Shown here one piece after another: positions 17,720 through 27,584 of a DNA stretch of 64,000 nucleotides. The stretch lies in assembly GCF_018555455.1 (NCBI RefSeq), contig NZ_JAFEJU010000001.1:310001-374000 (forward strand), written 5' to 3'. Below the pieces are notes generated by a model. That model did no database searches. It was given only the letters and a program-made list of their open reading frames with translations, and was not told the DNA's origin. A program made the translations under genes and the position numbers. Numbering within the stretch: position 1 is the stretch's first letter; each line of letters opens with the position of its first letter. Source of the DNA: Bifidobacterium colobi. Its GTDB lineage: Bacteria > Actinomycetota > Actinomycetes > Actinomycetales > Bifidobacteriaceae.

Positions 17720-19240
17720 TCACAGGTGCTCGCGCAGACCCTTCAGTCGAGCGATGGAAACCGGCTTGCCGACGATTTCCATGGACTCGAACAGCGGCGG
17801 GGAAACGCGGCGGCCGGACATGGCCACGCGTACCGGACCGAACGCCAGACGCGGCTTGTAGCCACCGTCTTCCACCAGAGCCTTGTTCAGAGTCTCGTGC
17901 AGGTTGTCGGTCTTCCAGTCAGCCTCATCCACACCTTCCAGAGCGGCGATGGCGGCGTCGAGCACTTCGCCGGCGGAATCCTTGAGCTGCTTGCGAGCGT
18001 CGGCGGCCGGCTCCAGGTACTCCTCGGTGGAGAGCAGGGAGCCCACCATGCCGGCGACCTCGCCGAGCAGACGCACGCGCGGCTGGACCAGCGGGGCGGC
18101 AGCGGTCAGGATTTCCTGCTCACGAGCGGTCAGCGCATCCCAATTGTCTGCGGAGACCACGCCGTCACGCTTGAGGTACGGCACGGAGCGGCGCAGGAAG
18201 TCAGCCGGGTCGAGCATGCGGATGTGCTCAGCGTTGATGGAGATGGCCTTGTCCAGGTCGAAGCGGGCCGGGTTGGCCTTCACATCGCGCACGTCGAACT
18301 TGGCGATCATCTCGTCCATGGAGAACACGTCGCGGTCGGGGGCGATGGACCAGCCGAGCAGCGCCAGGTAGTTGAGCAGGCCTTCACGAATGAAGCCGGC
18401 GTCGCGGTGGTTGAACAGGTTGGATTCCGGATCGCGCTTGGAGAGCTTCTTGTTGCCCTGACCCATCACGTACGGCATGTGGCCGAACAGCGGGGTGGTC
18501 TTGGCGACGCCCAGCTCTTCGAGGTAGCGGTAGAGCACGATCTGGCGCGGGGTGGAGCTCAGCAGATCCTCGCCGCGCAGCACCACGTTGATGTCCATCA
18601 TGGCGTCGTCCACCGGGTTGGTGAGCGTGTACAGCGGGTCGCCGTTCGGGCGCACGATCACGTAGTCCGGTACGGAACCGGCCTTGAATTCGATGGTGCC
18701 GCGAATCAGATCGTCGAAGGCGATGTCTTCATCAGGCATGCGGATACGCAGGGCAGGCTTGCGGCCCTCGGCACGGAAAGCGGCCTTCTGCTCTTCGGTG
18801 AGGTTGCGGTCGTAGCCGTCGTAGCCGAACTCGGCCGGACGGCCGGCGGCCAGGTTGCGCTCCTTGATTTCCTCAGGAGTGGAGAAGGATTCGTAAGCGT
18901 AGCCGGCTTCGAGCAGCTTGGCGGCGACATCCTTGTAGATGTCGGTACGCTCGGACTGGCGGTACGGGCCGTGGGGGCCACCCACGTCGATGCCCTCGTC
19001 CCAGTCGATGCCCAGCCAGCGCAGGGCCTCAAGAATCTGGTTGTAGCTTTCCTCGGAGTCGCGAGCGGCGTCGGTGTCTTCGATGCGGAAGATCAGCTTG
19101 CCGCCGGTGGCGCGGGCCTCAGCCCAGTTGAACAGGGCGGTGCGCACCATGCCGACGTGCGGGGTGCCGGTCGGAGACGGGCAGAAGCGAACACGAACGT
19201 TCGCGGGGAGTTCAGGTTTGGTGTTTTCAGCATCAGTCAT
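17720..19240 (-). CDS. gltX: Glutamyl-tRNA synthetase
   Basis: This 506-residue class I synthetase attaches glutamate to tRNA-Glu and, in organisms without GlnRS, also to tRNA-Gln. The HIGH-type signature is [16 protein letters not shown], with H28 in the motif, and the KMSKS-type loop is KLSKR (residues 265-269). The N-terminal Rossmann half and the C-terminal anticodon-binding helical half are both complete, and length is usual for bacterial GltX. The upstream region contains three palindromes beginning 63 bp before the start, which may affect its expression. The gene lies alone, convergent with the LacI gene. Confidence 0.97.
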   Translation of the reverse strand: MTDAENTKPELPANVRVRFCPSPTGTPHVGMVRTALFNWAEARATGGKLIFRIEDTDAARDSEESYNQILEALRWLGIDWDEGIDVGGPHGPYRQSERTDIYKDVAAKLLEAGYAYESFSTPEEIKERNLAAGRPAEFGYDGYDRNLTEEQKAAFRAEGRKPALRIRMPDEDIAFDDLIRGTIEFKAGSVPDYVIVRPNGDPLYTLTNPVDDAMMDINVVLRGEDLLSSTPRQIVLYRYLEELGVAKTTPLFGHMPYVMGQGNKKLSKRDPESNLFNHRDAGFIREGLLNYLALLGWSIAPDRDVFSMDEMIAKFDVRDVKANPARFDLDKAISINAEHIRMLDPADFLRRSVPYLKRDGVVSADNWDALTAREQEILTAAAPLVQPRVRLLGEVAGMVGSLLSTEEYLEPAADARKQLKDSAGEVLDAAIAALEGVDEADWKTDNLHETLNKALVEDGGYKPRLAFGPVRVAMSGRRVSPPLFESMEIVGKPVSIARLKGLREHL

Positions 19241-19302
19241 AATCCCCTATTGTGCCGCGCGCGCCGGACGCGTGGCCCCGATCACAGCACTCCCACCCCG
19301 GC

Positions 19303-19426
19303 GTACTTTTCGCGCGAAAAGTACGAGAAGCCGGCCTTACAAGCCCAATTTGCGCACTATTCGCGCGAAAAGTACGTTTGAGGGCTCAATAGCGGGTAGT
19401 TTGCGTACTTTTCGCGCGAAAAGTAC
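19303..19426. repeat. Three 22-bp palindromes upstream of gltX
   Basis: The palindrome is GTACTTTTCGC followed by its exact complement. Copies lie at 19303-19324 (perfect), 19353-19374 (two changes in the left arm) and 19405-19426 (perfect). Starts are 50 and 52 bp apart. They could be binding sites for a dimeric regulator at the gltX promoter or copies of a dispersed element. Confidence 0.85.
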
Positions 19427-19456
19427 ATGAAAGTACATTGGGAGGGGGCGAGCAGG

Positions 19457-19570
19457 CTAGCAGGCAAGACCGCTGAACAGGTCTGCCCAATCCTGCGAAT
19501 CATCCTCGCGAATCTCATGAAAATCCGCAGTTGTGTTGGTCATGGCCACGTTCAGGTAATCGTTGTTCAT
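19457..19570 (-). CDS. Possible 37-residue peptide, DLFSGLAC C-terminus
   Basis: This is a short open frame of 37 codons with an unusually good start: AAGGGG lies 7 bases before the ATG at 19570. The peptide begins MNNDYLNVAM, has an acidic middle (EIREDD), and ends DWADLFSGLAC with a single terminal cysteine. It is not an obvious signal peptide or membrane helix. The acidic leader and the small, cysteine-ended tail recall short signalling or modified peptide precursors, but no maturation enzyme or exporter is adjacent. It sits between two repeat tracts upstream of gltX. It could equally be an accidental frame. Confidence 0.4.
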   Translation of the reverse strand: MNNDYLNVAMTNTTADFHEIREDDSQDWADLFSGLAC

Positions 19571-19717
19571 CGTTATTCCCCTTATTTCATGCACCGGAAG
19601 CTTCCATTGCTTCCCAGCTTCGCCACCGAAGCTGTGCGCAAACTTAAGTTAACGATAACAAAGCCTCAAATGTCCGCGCAGCTTCATTTGATATCGGTTT
19701 CATAACAATCCGTACAC

Positions 19718-19967
19718 GACGCAATCCCCGGAATCCGGCACATCCACCCACCCCTCACGACGCAATCCCCGGAAAGAAGCGCAAAACCAACGTTTCACGC
19801 CATGTTTCACGACGCAATCCCCGGAATCCGGCACTTCTACCAGCCTTTTGCGACGCATTCCCCGGAAAGTAGCGCAAAACCCACGTTTCACGCCATGTTT
19901 CACGACGCAATCCCCGGAATCTGGCATGAAAGTGGCCGCTGAGCGACGGATTCCCCGGAATCCGGCA
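19718..19967. repeat. Cluster of six GACGCAATCCCCGGAATCC repeats
   Basis: Boxes beginning GACGCA(A/T)TCCCCGGAA start near 19718, 19759, 19811, 19852, 19904 and 19945. Ends alternate between ATCCGGCA and AG(A/T)AGCGC. The segment around 19759-19826 is repeated at 19852-19919 with a period of about 93 bp, including a shared stretch with TTTCACGCCATG. The sequence is homologous, in the opposite orientation, to 61798-61956. It is followed by three tandem AAAGACGCCCGC-like units to about 19990. Confidence 0.88.
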
Positions 19968-20186
19968 AAGACGCCCGCAAAGACGCCCGCAAAGAATCCA
20001 GCAAAGAATCTGGCAAACGCAGCGTTTGCAGTACACACGACCCCGCACGACCCTGCGCGCCCCCACGCGCCCCTACGCGACCCCCCACACTCAAAATTCA
20101 GACAATATTCGCCCAATCTACTTGGTTTTTCATAAAACAATGGAAAAATGGACAAGGACATACTGTCCTTGATGAAAGGGGAATCA

Positions 20187-21410
20187 ATGACCGATCCCAA
20201 CAATGCGCCGCTGCCTCAGGTACCTACGCCTGGCAATACCAACGGCTCAATCCCTCAGCCGCAACAGAATCCATACGGTGCCAGCGCTCCCACGCCGCAG
20301 CCTCAGTACGGACAGCCTTCCTATGGCCAGCCTTCCTATGGCCAGCCCTCCTATGAGCAGCCGCAGTACGAACAGTACGGTAATCCCGCCAGCCAGCAAG
20401 CCCCGGCATATGGTCAGCCAGCTCAGCCTTCATATGAGCAGCCGCAATACGGTCAGCCGAATGCATCGGCACCCTATGGTGGCGACCAGTACGGCGCCCC
20501 ATACGCAACGCCGCAGTCCGCTCCGGTTTACTCCACGTCCACGCCGGCACCTGGTGTGACCGCAGAGGTTCCGCTGGACCAGCCGTATTACGGCTGCCCA
20601 TTCCCGCAGGCGTTCCTGCGCTTCTGGAAGAAGTACGTGGTGTTCTCCGGACGCGCCTCCCGCAGCGAATATTGGTGGTGGATTTTGGCACAGTTGGGCA
20701 TCACGTTCGTGCTGGATCTCCTTGCCAATATCACCGATGACAAATTGGCGTTCCTTGGCGCTATTTGGAGCCTTGCCATTTTCATCCCCGGCCTCGCACT
20801 CGCTGCCCGCCGTCTGCACGACATTAACAAGCCCGCTTGGTGGCTGGGCGTCTACTATGGCGCATTCGTCGTTGGCATTATCCTCATCGTCGCCGGCGGC
20901 GCAGGCGCTATCTTCGGCGGCATCGGCAGCCTGGCTTACGGTGACTCGTCCAGCCGTGGCTTCGGCGCAATGACTGGCGGCAGCATCGGCCTGCTGATCA
21001 TTGGCTTCCTGCTGATCCTTGCCGCTGCGATTACCTTCATTGTGTTCATGGCCATGCCAAGCAAGCCCGAAGGCGCACGCTTCGATAAGAATGCCATTGC
21101 CGGCGGCTATACACCAGCTCCGGGCGATCCAGCTGCCGCAGCACCGTACGGCAACCCGTACGATCAGCAGTACGCCGCGCCCGCCGCGCCGGCTGCTCCC
21201 AGTGTTCCGGTTCCACCGGCCCCCGGCTTCAATGGCACTGTGCCGACTCCGGATTACGGCGCTCCCGCTCCGCAGCCGCAGGCACCGCAGCCGCAGACCC
21301 CGTCGTACGGTCAGGCTCCGGCTCCGGCAATCCCCGAGCCCACGAATCCTACGTATGGTTCCAACAGCTACGGCTCCAGCGATGGGCAAAAGCCCTGGCA
21401 AGGCCAGTGA
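20187..21410 (+). CDS. DUF805 membrane protein with Tyr/Gln/Pro-rich tails
   Basis: This protein of about 407 residues has a DUF805 domain in the middle: FLRFWKKYVVFSGRASRSEYWWWIL begins it, four hydrophobic segments follow, and AARRLHDINKPAWW lies between them. The N-terminal ~130 residues are low-complexity repeats of the type PSYGQPSYGQPSYEQPQYEQ, and the C-terminal ~90 residues are Ala/Pro-rich. Both tails are probably cytoplasmic and disordered. I chose the ATG at 20187 because AAAGGGG lies just before it; two upstream in-frame ATGs lack this. DUF805 has no established function. A terminator follows the gene. Confidence 0.85.
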   Translation: MTDPNNAPLPQVPTPGNTNGSIPQPQQNPYGASAPTPQPQYGQPSYGQPSYGQPSYEQPQYEQYGNPASQQAPAYGQPAQPSYEQPQYGQPNASAPYGGDQYGAPYATPQSAPVYSTSTPAPGVTAEVPLDQPYYGCPFPQAFLRFWKKYVVFSGRASRSEYWWWILAQLGITFVLDLLANITDDKLAFLGAIWSLAIFIPGLALAARRLHDINKPAWWLGVYYGAFVVGIILIVAGGAGAIFGGIGSLAYGDSSSRGFGAMTGGSIGLLIIGFLLILAAAITFIVFMAMPSKPEGARFDKNAIAGGYTPAPGDPAAAAPYGNPYDQQYAAPAAPAAPSVPVPPAPGFNGTVPTPDYGAPAPQPQAPQPQTPSYGQAPAPAIPEPTNPTYGSNSYGSSDGQKPWQGQ

Positions 21411-21432
21411 GATAGCTGATTAAAGGCCGATA

Positions 21433-21469
21433 AAGAAATCCCGCTCGATTTGCTCGGGCGGGATTTCTT
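21433..21469 (+). terminator. Terminator after the DUF805 gene
   Basis: AAGAAATCCCGC (21433-21444) pairs with GCGGGATTTCTT (21458-21469), with a 13-base interior that can extend the stem. The plus strand continues TATTGC. Confidence 0.8.
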
Positions 21470-21596
21470 ATTGCTTATGCACTTTGCCGATGACTCTGCT
21501 TATGCACTGGAGGGCAACCATCATGAGGTACTCGGCGAATGCCATGCTGCAATCCACCGGTGACCACAACGATCAGGCTCGGTAATGTAGTCACCG

Positions 21597-22478
21597 CTAG
21601 AGCACGGCTATGCTCTGGCTCAGCGCGTGCGATTCGCCGGGAGCCAACGTGACCGCATACTCACGGCAGTTGGCAGCCTCGGCGCATACGAACTCCCGCC
21701 ATTCGCCAGCTACCTTATCGTTGACCAAAGTACCGTACGGCTTACCGGGGTTCCACACCACGGTCTGCGCCGAGCCTGACTTGGCAATACGCACTGTGCG
21801 ATTGAGTCCAGCGTCGTGCAGCTCAAGCACACCATCGGATTCATAGACACGATCCACGGGACCGGTGAAGGACACCTCTGGGTCGGACTGCACGCACGGC
21901 TTGAATCCATCAGTGGCATCGGCATAGTGGGCGCCGCCCAATCCAGCAAGACGCACCTGCGCAACATCGCTCACGTGGAAGTAAGTGTGCAGCGCAGCCT
22001 CGTACGAGAACGCGGTCGCGCCCGTGTTGGCCACGGTCAGCGTCACGGTCAACGTATCGGTGGCACGCACCTCATAATCGGCATGGAACTGCGGGGTCGG
22101 CGCATCCGCACCTTCCTCGGCCGATTCGAGCCATGGCACATCGCCGGGCTCAAGATCGGCGGAATCCAACGTGTAATGCGCATAATCATGGCTGAACGAT
22201 TCAGCATCCAGCTGCCATGTGCGAATACGACCAAACCCATGATTCGGCTTCTTACCCAGTCCATGACCATTGGCAAAACCGGGGCCGAACCATGGGAACA
22301 CAATCGGCACACCGCCCACGATCGCCTTGTTGCTGGCCAGAATCACCGAAGACGGGCTCCACACCACATCTTCAGCTTCACCAGCCGGACGCCAACGCAG
22401 TACATGTGCGCCATAATCGCTCACGGCAGCGCTGCCGAGGCGATTGTTCAGGTTACGAAGAGCGAAACCATTGCTCAT
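21597..22478 (-). CDS. Hexose mutarotase / aldose 1-epimerase family (YeaD-like)
   Basis: This 293-residue cytoplasmic protein is of the aldose-1-epimerase superfamily, closest in pattern to D-hexose-6-phosphate mutarotases. The visible signs are VGGVPIVFPWFGPG near residues 54-67, HGFGRIRTW, an LHTYFHVSDV strand carrying the usual catalytic histidine, and VVWNPG near the C-terminus. AGGAGG lies 4 bases before the ATG. It is downstream of galT on the same strand, but a hairpin separates them, so it may be partly independent. It would interconvert anomers of a sugar or sugar phosphate from the neighbouring kinase and uridylyltransferase steps. The exact substrate is inferred only. Confidence 0.85.
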   Translation of the reverse strand: MSNGFALRNLNNRLGSAAVSDYGAHVLRWRPAGEAEDVVWSPSSVILASNKAIVGGVPIVFPWFGPGFANGHGLGKKPNHGFGRIRTWQLDAESFSHDYAHYTLDSADLEPGDVPWLESAEEGADAPTPQFHADYEVRATDTLTVTLTVANTGATAFSYEAALHTYFHVSDVAQVRLAGLGGAHYADATDGFKPCVQSDPEVSFTGPVDRVYESDGVLELHDAGLNRTVRIAKSGSAQTVVWNPGKPYGTLVNDKVAGEWREFVCAEAANCREYAVTLAPGESHALSQSIAVL

Positions 22479-22520
22479 ATTGCCTCCTATACAACCATCT
22501 CAATAGGCAAGTCTCAATAT

Positions 22521-22567
22521 CATAAGCCCGGCTCCCCCGAGGAAGGAAACAGGGAGCCGGGCTTATG
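22521..22567. terminator. 16-bp stem hairpin between galT and mutarotase
   Basis: CATAAGCCCGGCTCCC at 22521-22536 pairs perfectly with 22552-22567 around a 15-base loop. There is no T-tract, so it may attenuate or process the galT transcript rather than stop it fully. Confidence 0.6.
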
Positions 22568-22577
22568 GAGTTCTGGT

Positions 22578-24163
22578 TCAGGCTTCGCTAAAGCCGAGAT
22601 CGGCGAGGAACACGCGCGTTTGTTCCTTGGTCTTGAACACGGCGGTATTGCCAAGGATTCGCTCGCATACGCTGCCAAGCTCGTCCTGTACGGCGGCATG
22701 AATCACCTCGCGATCACGGTTGCCGTTCAGCGCCGCGGTCAGTTCATCCCATTCCAGCGAGAATTCGCTCACTGATTCCGGGAGCGGCTCGCCGGCTGCG
22801 AGCGCGTCTTCAATCTGACCAAGCTGATCGACCAAGCGACCCGGCAGAATGAACAGTCCCTGTGCCTCAATCAGACCGACCGGCTCCTGCTTAATCGGCC
22901 AGAATTCGGGGTGCGCATGGAAGATGCCTTCCGGATACTCCTCACTGACCGCATTGTTGCGGAAGATAAGGCTCATCTCATAGCCACGCTTGGTGATGAT
23001 GGCGCTTGGGGAGACTGCGGATTGACGGTTACCGTCGGCGTCATGGCTGGCGATGTTCGCGGCGGGATCATCGTACTGCTGCCAAGCCAAGCGAATCTTG
23101 TCGCTGACTTCGATGATCGAATCGCGCCTCTTGGAGACCACGCGCACTGCGGTGCCGGGCCAGTCCAAGATTTCCACCGTGGTATCCGGGTAGCCGGGTA
23201 CTGCGAATGTGGCCCAAGTTGCCGCCTTGTGCATCGGCAGCAGTTCGCCACCGCCCTGGTAGTGGTCGTGGGCGAGCACCGAGCCGCCGATGCGCGGCAG
23301 TGCGGCGTTGCAGCCGAGGAAGTAGCCGGGGAAGCGGTCCACGAAGTCAAGCAGATGACCGAACGTGTCACGGTCGACGTGCATCGGCGTGTGCTCCATG
23401 TTCACGCAGATGCCGTGCTGATGGAAGTAACCGTATGGGGAGAACTGCCAGAACCACGGCTCGCCACCGAGCGTGACCGGAATCGTACGCAGCGTGCGCT
23501 TGTTGCGCCCGGCGAAGCCTTCGTTTTCATGGCAGATCGTGCACTTCGGGTAGCCGCCTGCCACGGCATTGCCGGCTGCGGCTTTCTTCATGTTCTTGAA
23601 TTCCGGCTTGGCAAGGTTGATGGTGACTACCAGACCATGCGAGTCGAAGCGCGGGTTCTTGTCGAGCACGGCTTTCTTCACGTAATTGTTGGCCACGCAG
23701 TAACGGTAGAACCAGTGCATGGCTTCCATGCCGCCGTCTGTTTCTTCCTCTTCCTCGAAGCTGTCTTCGATGGAGGAAGGCGTGCCGGAGAGCAGGCCCA
23801 TGATGATGTCCGCGTAGACCGGACCTTCGTCCAGCGCAAACAGACCTGCTGCGGTGGCAGCGGCGCGGAAGTCGGCAATCAGGGCATCTGGGTAGGCGAA
23901 GGTGGAGTCAGCTCCAGAGGCTTCGTCAACATCACTGTCTCTCCCCCAGTCAGCTTCGCTGCCAGCCCCTTCGTCAGAGGGGGCCGAACTGTAGGAGTCA
24001 AGGCCGAACAGGGCGAAGATGTTGTTGCGAGTCCAGTCGGCGTCGCGCTCATCCAAGCCGAGGTTGCGCTCGGCAAATGCCACCAGTGCGTCGATGGAAG
24101 CGTAGACCTTGTCCAGCGGCGTGGTCACAGCCGCGGAGTCGGCGGCAGTAGTAACGGCAGTCA

Positions 24164-24164
<1 letters not shown>
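22578..24164 (-). CDS. galT: UDP-glucose-hexose-1-phosphate uridylyltransferase, class II
   Basis: This enzyme transfers UMP between UDP-glucose and a hexose 1-phosphate (galactose or, in LnpC-like enzymes, GalNAc/GlcNAc 1-phosphate). The 528 residues belong to the long class II GalT family. Family motifs are TICHENEGFAGR, GGEPWFWQFSPYGYFHQHGICVN and SVLAHDHYQGG, the last of which resembles the catalytic histidine loop. The gene starts inside the stop of the kinase gene (TGATG overlap), so the two are coupled. Residues about 58-78, between SYSS and TFAYPDA, are encoded by a copy of a dispersed intergenic repeat and probably form an added disordered loop. The LnpC paralogue of the lacto-N-biose pathway, as I recall it, lacks this stretch. 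Confidence 0.92.
23943..23986 (-). repeat. Twin-hairpin dispersed repeat inside galT
   Basis: CCCCCAGTCAGCTTCGCTG, then CCAGCCCC and AGAGGGGGCC, match the layout of the intergenic copies at 25481, 28338, 33574 and 60787. It is read in frame as part of the N-terminal region of GalT and encodes an acidic, Gly/Ser-rich insert. Confidence 0.75.
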
Positions 24165-25321
<1,157 letters not shown>

Positions 25322-25354
25322 CTATTGAAACATAGTTAACAATTGCGATATTAT

Positions 25355-25408
25355 GCATCGCACATGCAGAAAATACTGCAATATCAAGGTTTTCTTATCA
25401 TGCGATGC
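25355..25408. promoter_or_regulatory. Inverted GCATCGCA sites between nahK and araC-type gene
   Basis: GCATCGCA at 25355-25362 and its complement TGCGATGC at 25401-25408 flank an AT-rich core in the divergent promoter region. Such paired sites are typical of AraC-type regulators. The assignment to the neighbouring regulator is inferred. Confidence 0.4.
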
Positions 25409-25480
25409 GAGTTGTAGAAGATTACAGCAGTACAATTTTCATGAGTACCAGAACAATTTTTTGATATGCGCCGGCAGCCA

Positions 25481-25525
25481 CCTCAGTTGACTTCGCCGGC
25501 AGCCACCTCCTCATGAGGGGGAGCC
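25481..25525 (+). repeat. Twin-hairpin dispersed repeat
   Basis: CCTCAGTTGACTTCGCCGGC is followed by a CCTCATGAGGGGG hairpin and GAGCC, matching the other copies in the window. An additional partial unit (CCGGCAGCCACC) precedes it at 25471. It lies just upstream of the AraC-type gene start. Confidence 0.7.
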
Positions 25526-25548
25526 GGAAGCCGGAAGAAAGGACTCGC

Positions 25549-26412
25549 ATGACCCCGGTTGAGCATCATGTGGATACGGCGGTTTCGCATTATTTCGTCT
25601 ACGTGCCCAGCCGCAATGCCCTGCGCATGTTCCTTTATCCCACGCGCATCGGCCTATACCGCTATCTCAAGGGCTACTGGCTCAATCGCAGTTCCTTCGA
25701 CAGTTTCATTCTGATGGCGGTCTACAGCGGCACGTTCACCTTCACGGTGAACGGCAAGCGTTCGGTGGCTCGAACCGGCGATCTGGTGCTGCTCGACTGC
25801 CATGCTCCGAACGTCTACCAAGCACAGGCCGAAACGGACTGCACATTGCTGTGGATGCATTTCGACGGCCGCTTGGCGCGCGAGTATTTCGCAGCCATTC
25901 ATGCCGAACTTGGTAACGTCATCACCTTGAAGCGCGCCACCTATGCCATCAGCCGTTTCCGCATGATCTACGACACGTTCGCCGAAGAGCGCAAGATGAG
26001 CGAGGCGCGGTTGAACCTGGCCATCACGGAAATCCTCACCGAGTGTTTGACCGCCAGCGAGGATGCGGAGAGAGCCGGCACCCCATACAATCAGCATGCC
26101 ATCGAGGAGACGCTCTCCTACATTTCCACGCATTTGAGCGAGCCATTGCCGTTACGCCAGCTCGCGGATATGGCATTGATGAGCGAATACTACTACATCC
26201 GCGTTTTCAAACAGGTCACTGGCTATACGCCACACACCTATATCATCAATGCGCGTATGCATGCGGCGCAATACCTGCTCGCAACCGGCGAGGCCACACT
26301 CAAAGAAATCTGCGCCGAATGCGGATTCGCCTCCACCAGCGCCTTCTGCGCCGCCTTCAAAAAACGCTTCGGCGTAACCCCTCTGGAGTTCCGCGCCGCC
26401 TCCCGCACGTGA
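25549..26412 (+). CDS. AraC-family transcriptional regulator
   Basis: This regulator of about 287 residues has an N-terminal cupin-like sugar-sensing half (residues about 15-150, with FTVNGKRSVARTGDLVLLDCHAPN) and a C-terminal double helix-turn-helix of AraC type. The second half shows LPLRQLADMALMSEYYYIRVFKQVTGYTPHTYI and LKEICAECGFASTSAFCAAFKKRFGVTPLEFR. I chose the ATG at 25549 from the AAAGGA site; the frame extends 12 codons upstream without one. It is divergent from the nahK-galT pair and probably controls it in response to a sugar. Confidence 0.92.
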   Translation: MTPVEHHVDTAVSHYFVYVPSRNALRMFLYPTRIGLYRYLKGYWLNRSSFDSFILMAVYSGTFTFTVNGKRSVARTGDLVLLDCHAPNVYQAQAETDCTLLWMHFDGRLAREYFAAIHAELGNVITLKRATYAISRFRMIYDTFAEERKMSEARLNLAITEILTECLTASEDAERAGTPYNQHAIEETLSYISTHLSEPLPLRQLADMALMSEYYYIRVFKQVTGYTPHTYIINARMHAAQYLLATGEATLKEICAECGFASTSAFCAAFKKRFGVTPLEFRAASRT

Positions 26413-26423
26413 TTGTTTTTCAA

Positions 26424-26478
26424 ACTGGCAAGGTTACTTTACCAATTTTCCCCTAACTGGCAAAGTAAAGTTACCAGT
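26424..26478. other. Imperfect inverted repeat after the AraC gene
   Basis: ACTGGCAAGGTTACTTTACC (26424-26443) and GGCAAAGTAAAGTTACCAGT (26459-26478) are imperfect complements around a 15-base AT-rich loop. It lies 12 bases after the AraC stop and is probably its transcript end. Confidence 0.5.
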
Positions 26479-26557
26479 TCGGCGAATACAGCGGCAGCAG
26501 AAACCACATAACAAGGCCGCATCAGCTTGACTGAGGTCTCCCCCAGGCAACGGCACG

Positions 26558-27508
26558 TTACAGTTCCACGGTTTCCTTGTTGTCGTTCTTCACGTGCGCG
26601 AACTTGGCGGCAAGGGCTTCCTTGTTACGCTTTTCGTCCTCTTCCTTGGCCTTCTTCTTGGCCTCGGCGGGATCCCACAGCACGTCTTCGTGATGCTTGT
26701 TCCACTCGGCTTCGGCCAGCGGAGCAATCAACTTTGCTGTTACCTCCAGCGTGCCGCCGGCACCAGCAGCAGCCTCAGCGCGAGCCTTGACCAGCGCGAT
26801 AATCTTGTCATCGGTCAGGCAGATGCGCGGAATCGAGCACTGCTCGCGCAGCTCATTGACATACAGCAGAATCGGCAGCGACTGTGCGGCGATGCTGCGC
26901 GCGGCAGCATCATCCAAGTCGCCAGCACCGGCCTGCCCGGCACCAGCCACGATGCTCAGCAACGCATCGCATACGATCAGCGCAGCAGCAAAACGTTTCG
27001 CCACAGCGCCGGCATCCGCGGTACCTTCCAAGCGAAGTTCGCTTTCTCCCTCAGCTGCGGCATCAGCTTGCAGATGCGATTCCGCAGTGGTGATAGCCGC
27101 GCGAATCTGCGCACGCGTCTGCTCGGACCAATCGATGCCCAATGCCTCGGCAGCAGTGAACACCAATGCCGCGTTGCCGGTCTCGGAATAGTCGAGCATC
27201 GTATCGTACGCATCATTGGCGGCGAGCAACGTATCGACGATGTACTGAGGGCGGCCGGGGATCGCATCGGCACCCTCGTAGACAAACTCGGCATCCGGCA
27301 CCGTCACATCCTCACCGGTCAGAATGCGAGCGAACGCGCGGGTGATACGCACCTGCAGATTCTCCGCATACTTGGCATCATTATCCATGTGCATGGCTTG
27401 GGTGAGCGGCCACAGAGCAATCAGCGATGCCCCGGCTTCGGCAGCCTTGGCGACTTCCGGCAATGCAGCCACGCGCGCGATGGTTTCTCGATTCAAATCA
27501 ACAGTCAT
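26558..27508 (-). CDS. Hypothetical cytoplasmic protein, Ala-rich helical
   Basis: I do not recognise this protein of about 316 residues. It has no signal peptide or membrane segment. It is rich in Ala, Glu and Asp and predicted helical throughout, with a charged C-terminal tail (AKKKAKEEDEKRNKEALAAKFAH) that could be a coiled coil. A central linker (AAAEGESELRLEGTADAG) separates two helical halves. The ATG at 27508 is preceded by GGAG at a 9-base distance. The gene lies 76 bases before a histidine phosphatase gene on the same strand, which could suggest co-expression. Confidence 0.7.
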   Translation of the reverse strand: MTVDLNRETIARVAALPEVAKAAEAGASLIALWPLTQAMHMDNDAKYAENLQVRITRAFARILTGEDVTVPDAEFVYEGADAIPGRPQYIVDTLLAANDAYDTMLDYSETGNAALVFTAAEALGIDWSEQTRAQIRAAITTAESHLQADAAAEGESELRLEGTADAGAVAKRFAAALIVCDALLSIVAGAGQAGAGDLDDAAARSIAAQSLPILLYVNELREQCSIPRICLTDDKIIALVKARAEAAAGAGGTLEVTAKLIAPLAEAEWNKHHEDVLWDPAEAKKKAKEEDEKRNKEALAAKFAHVKNDNKETVEL

Positions 27509-27584
27509 TGCTAATGCTCCTTTGCTTGGCAATACTCGCCCATCAGCGGGCCGGTCATGTTCTGTGATTGATTGTAGTGCGCAG

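Noticed and set aside
19700..20203. Protein of 167 residues on the minus strand across the repeat cluster
   Set aside because: The frame only translates the tandem boxes (PDSGDCVV-type repeats) and arises from the 93-bp periodicity, which is a multiple of three.
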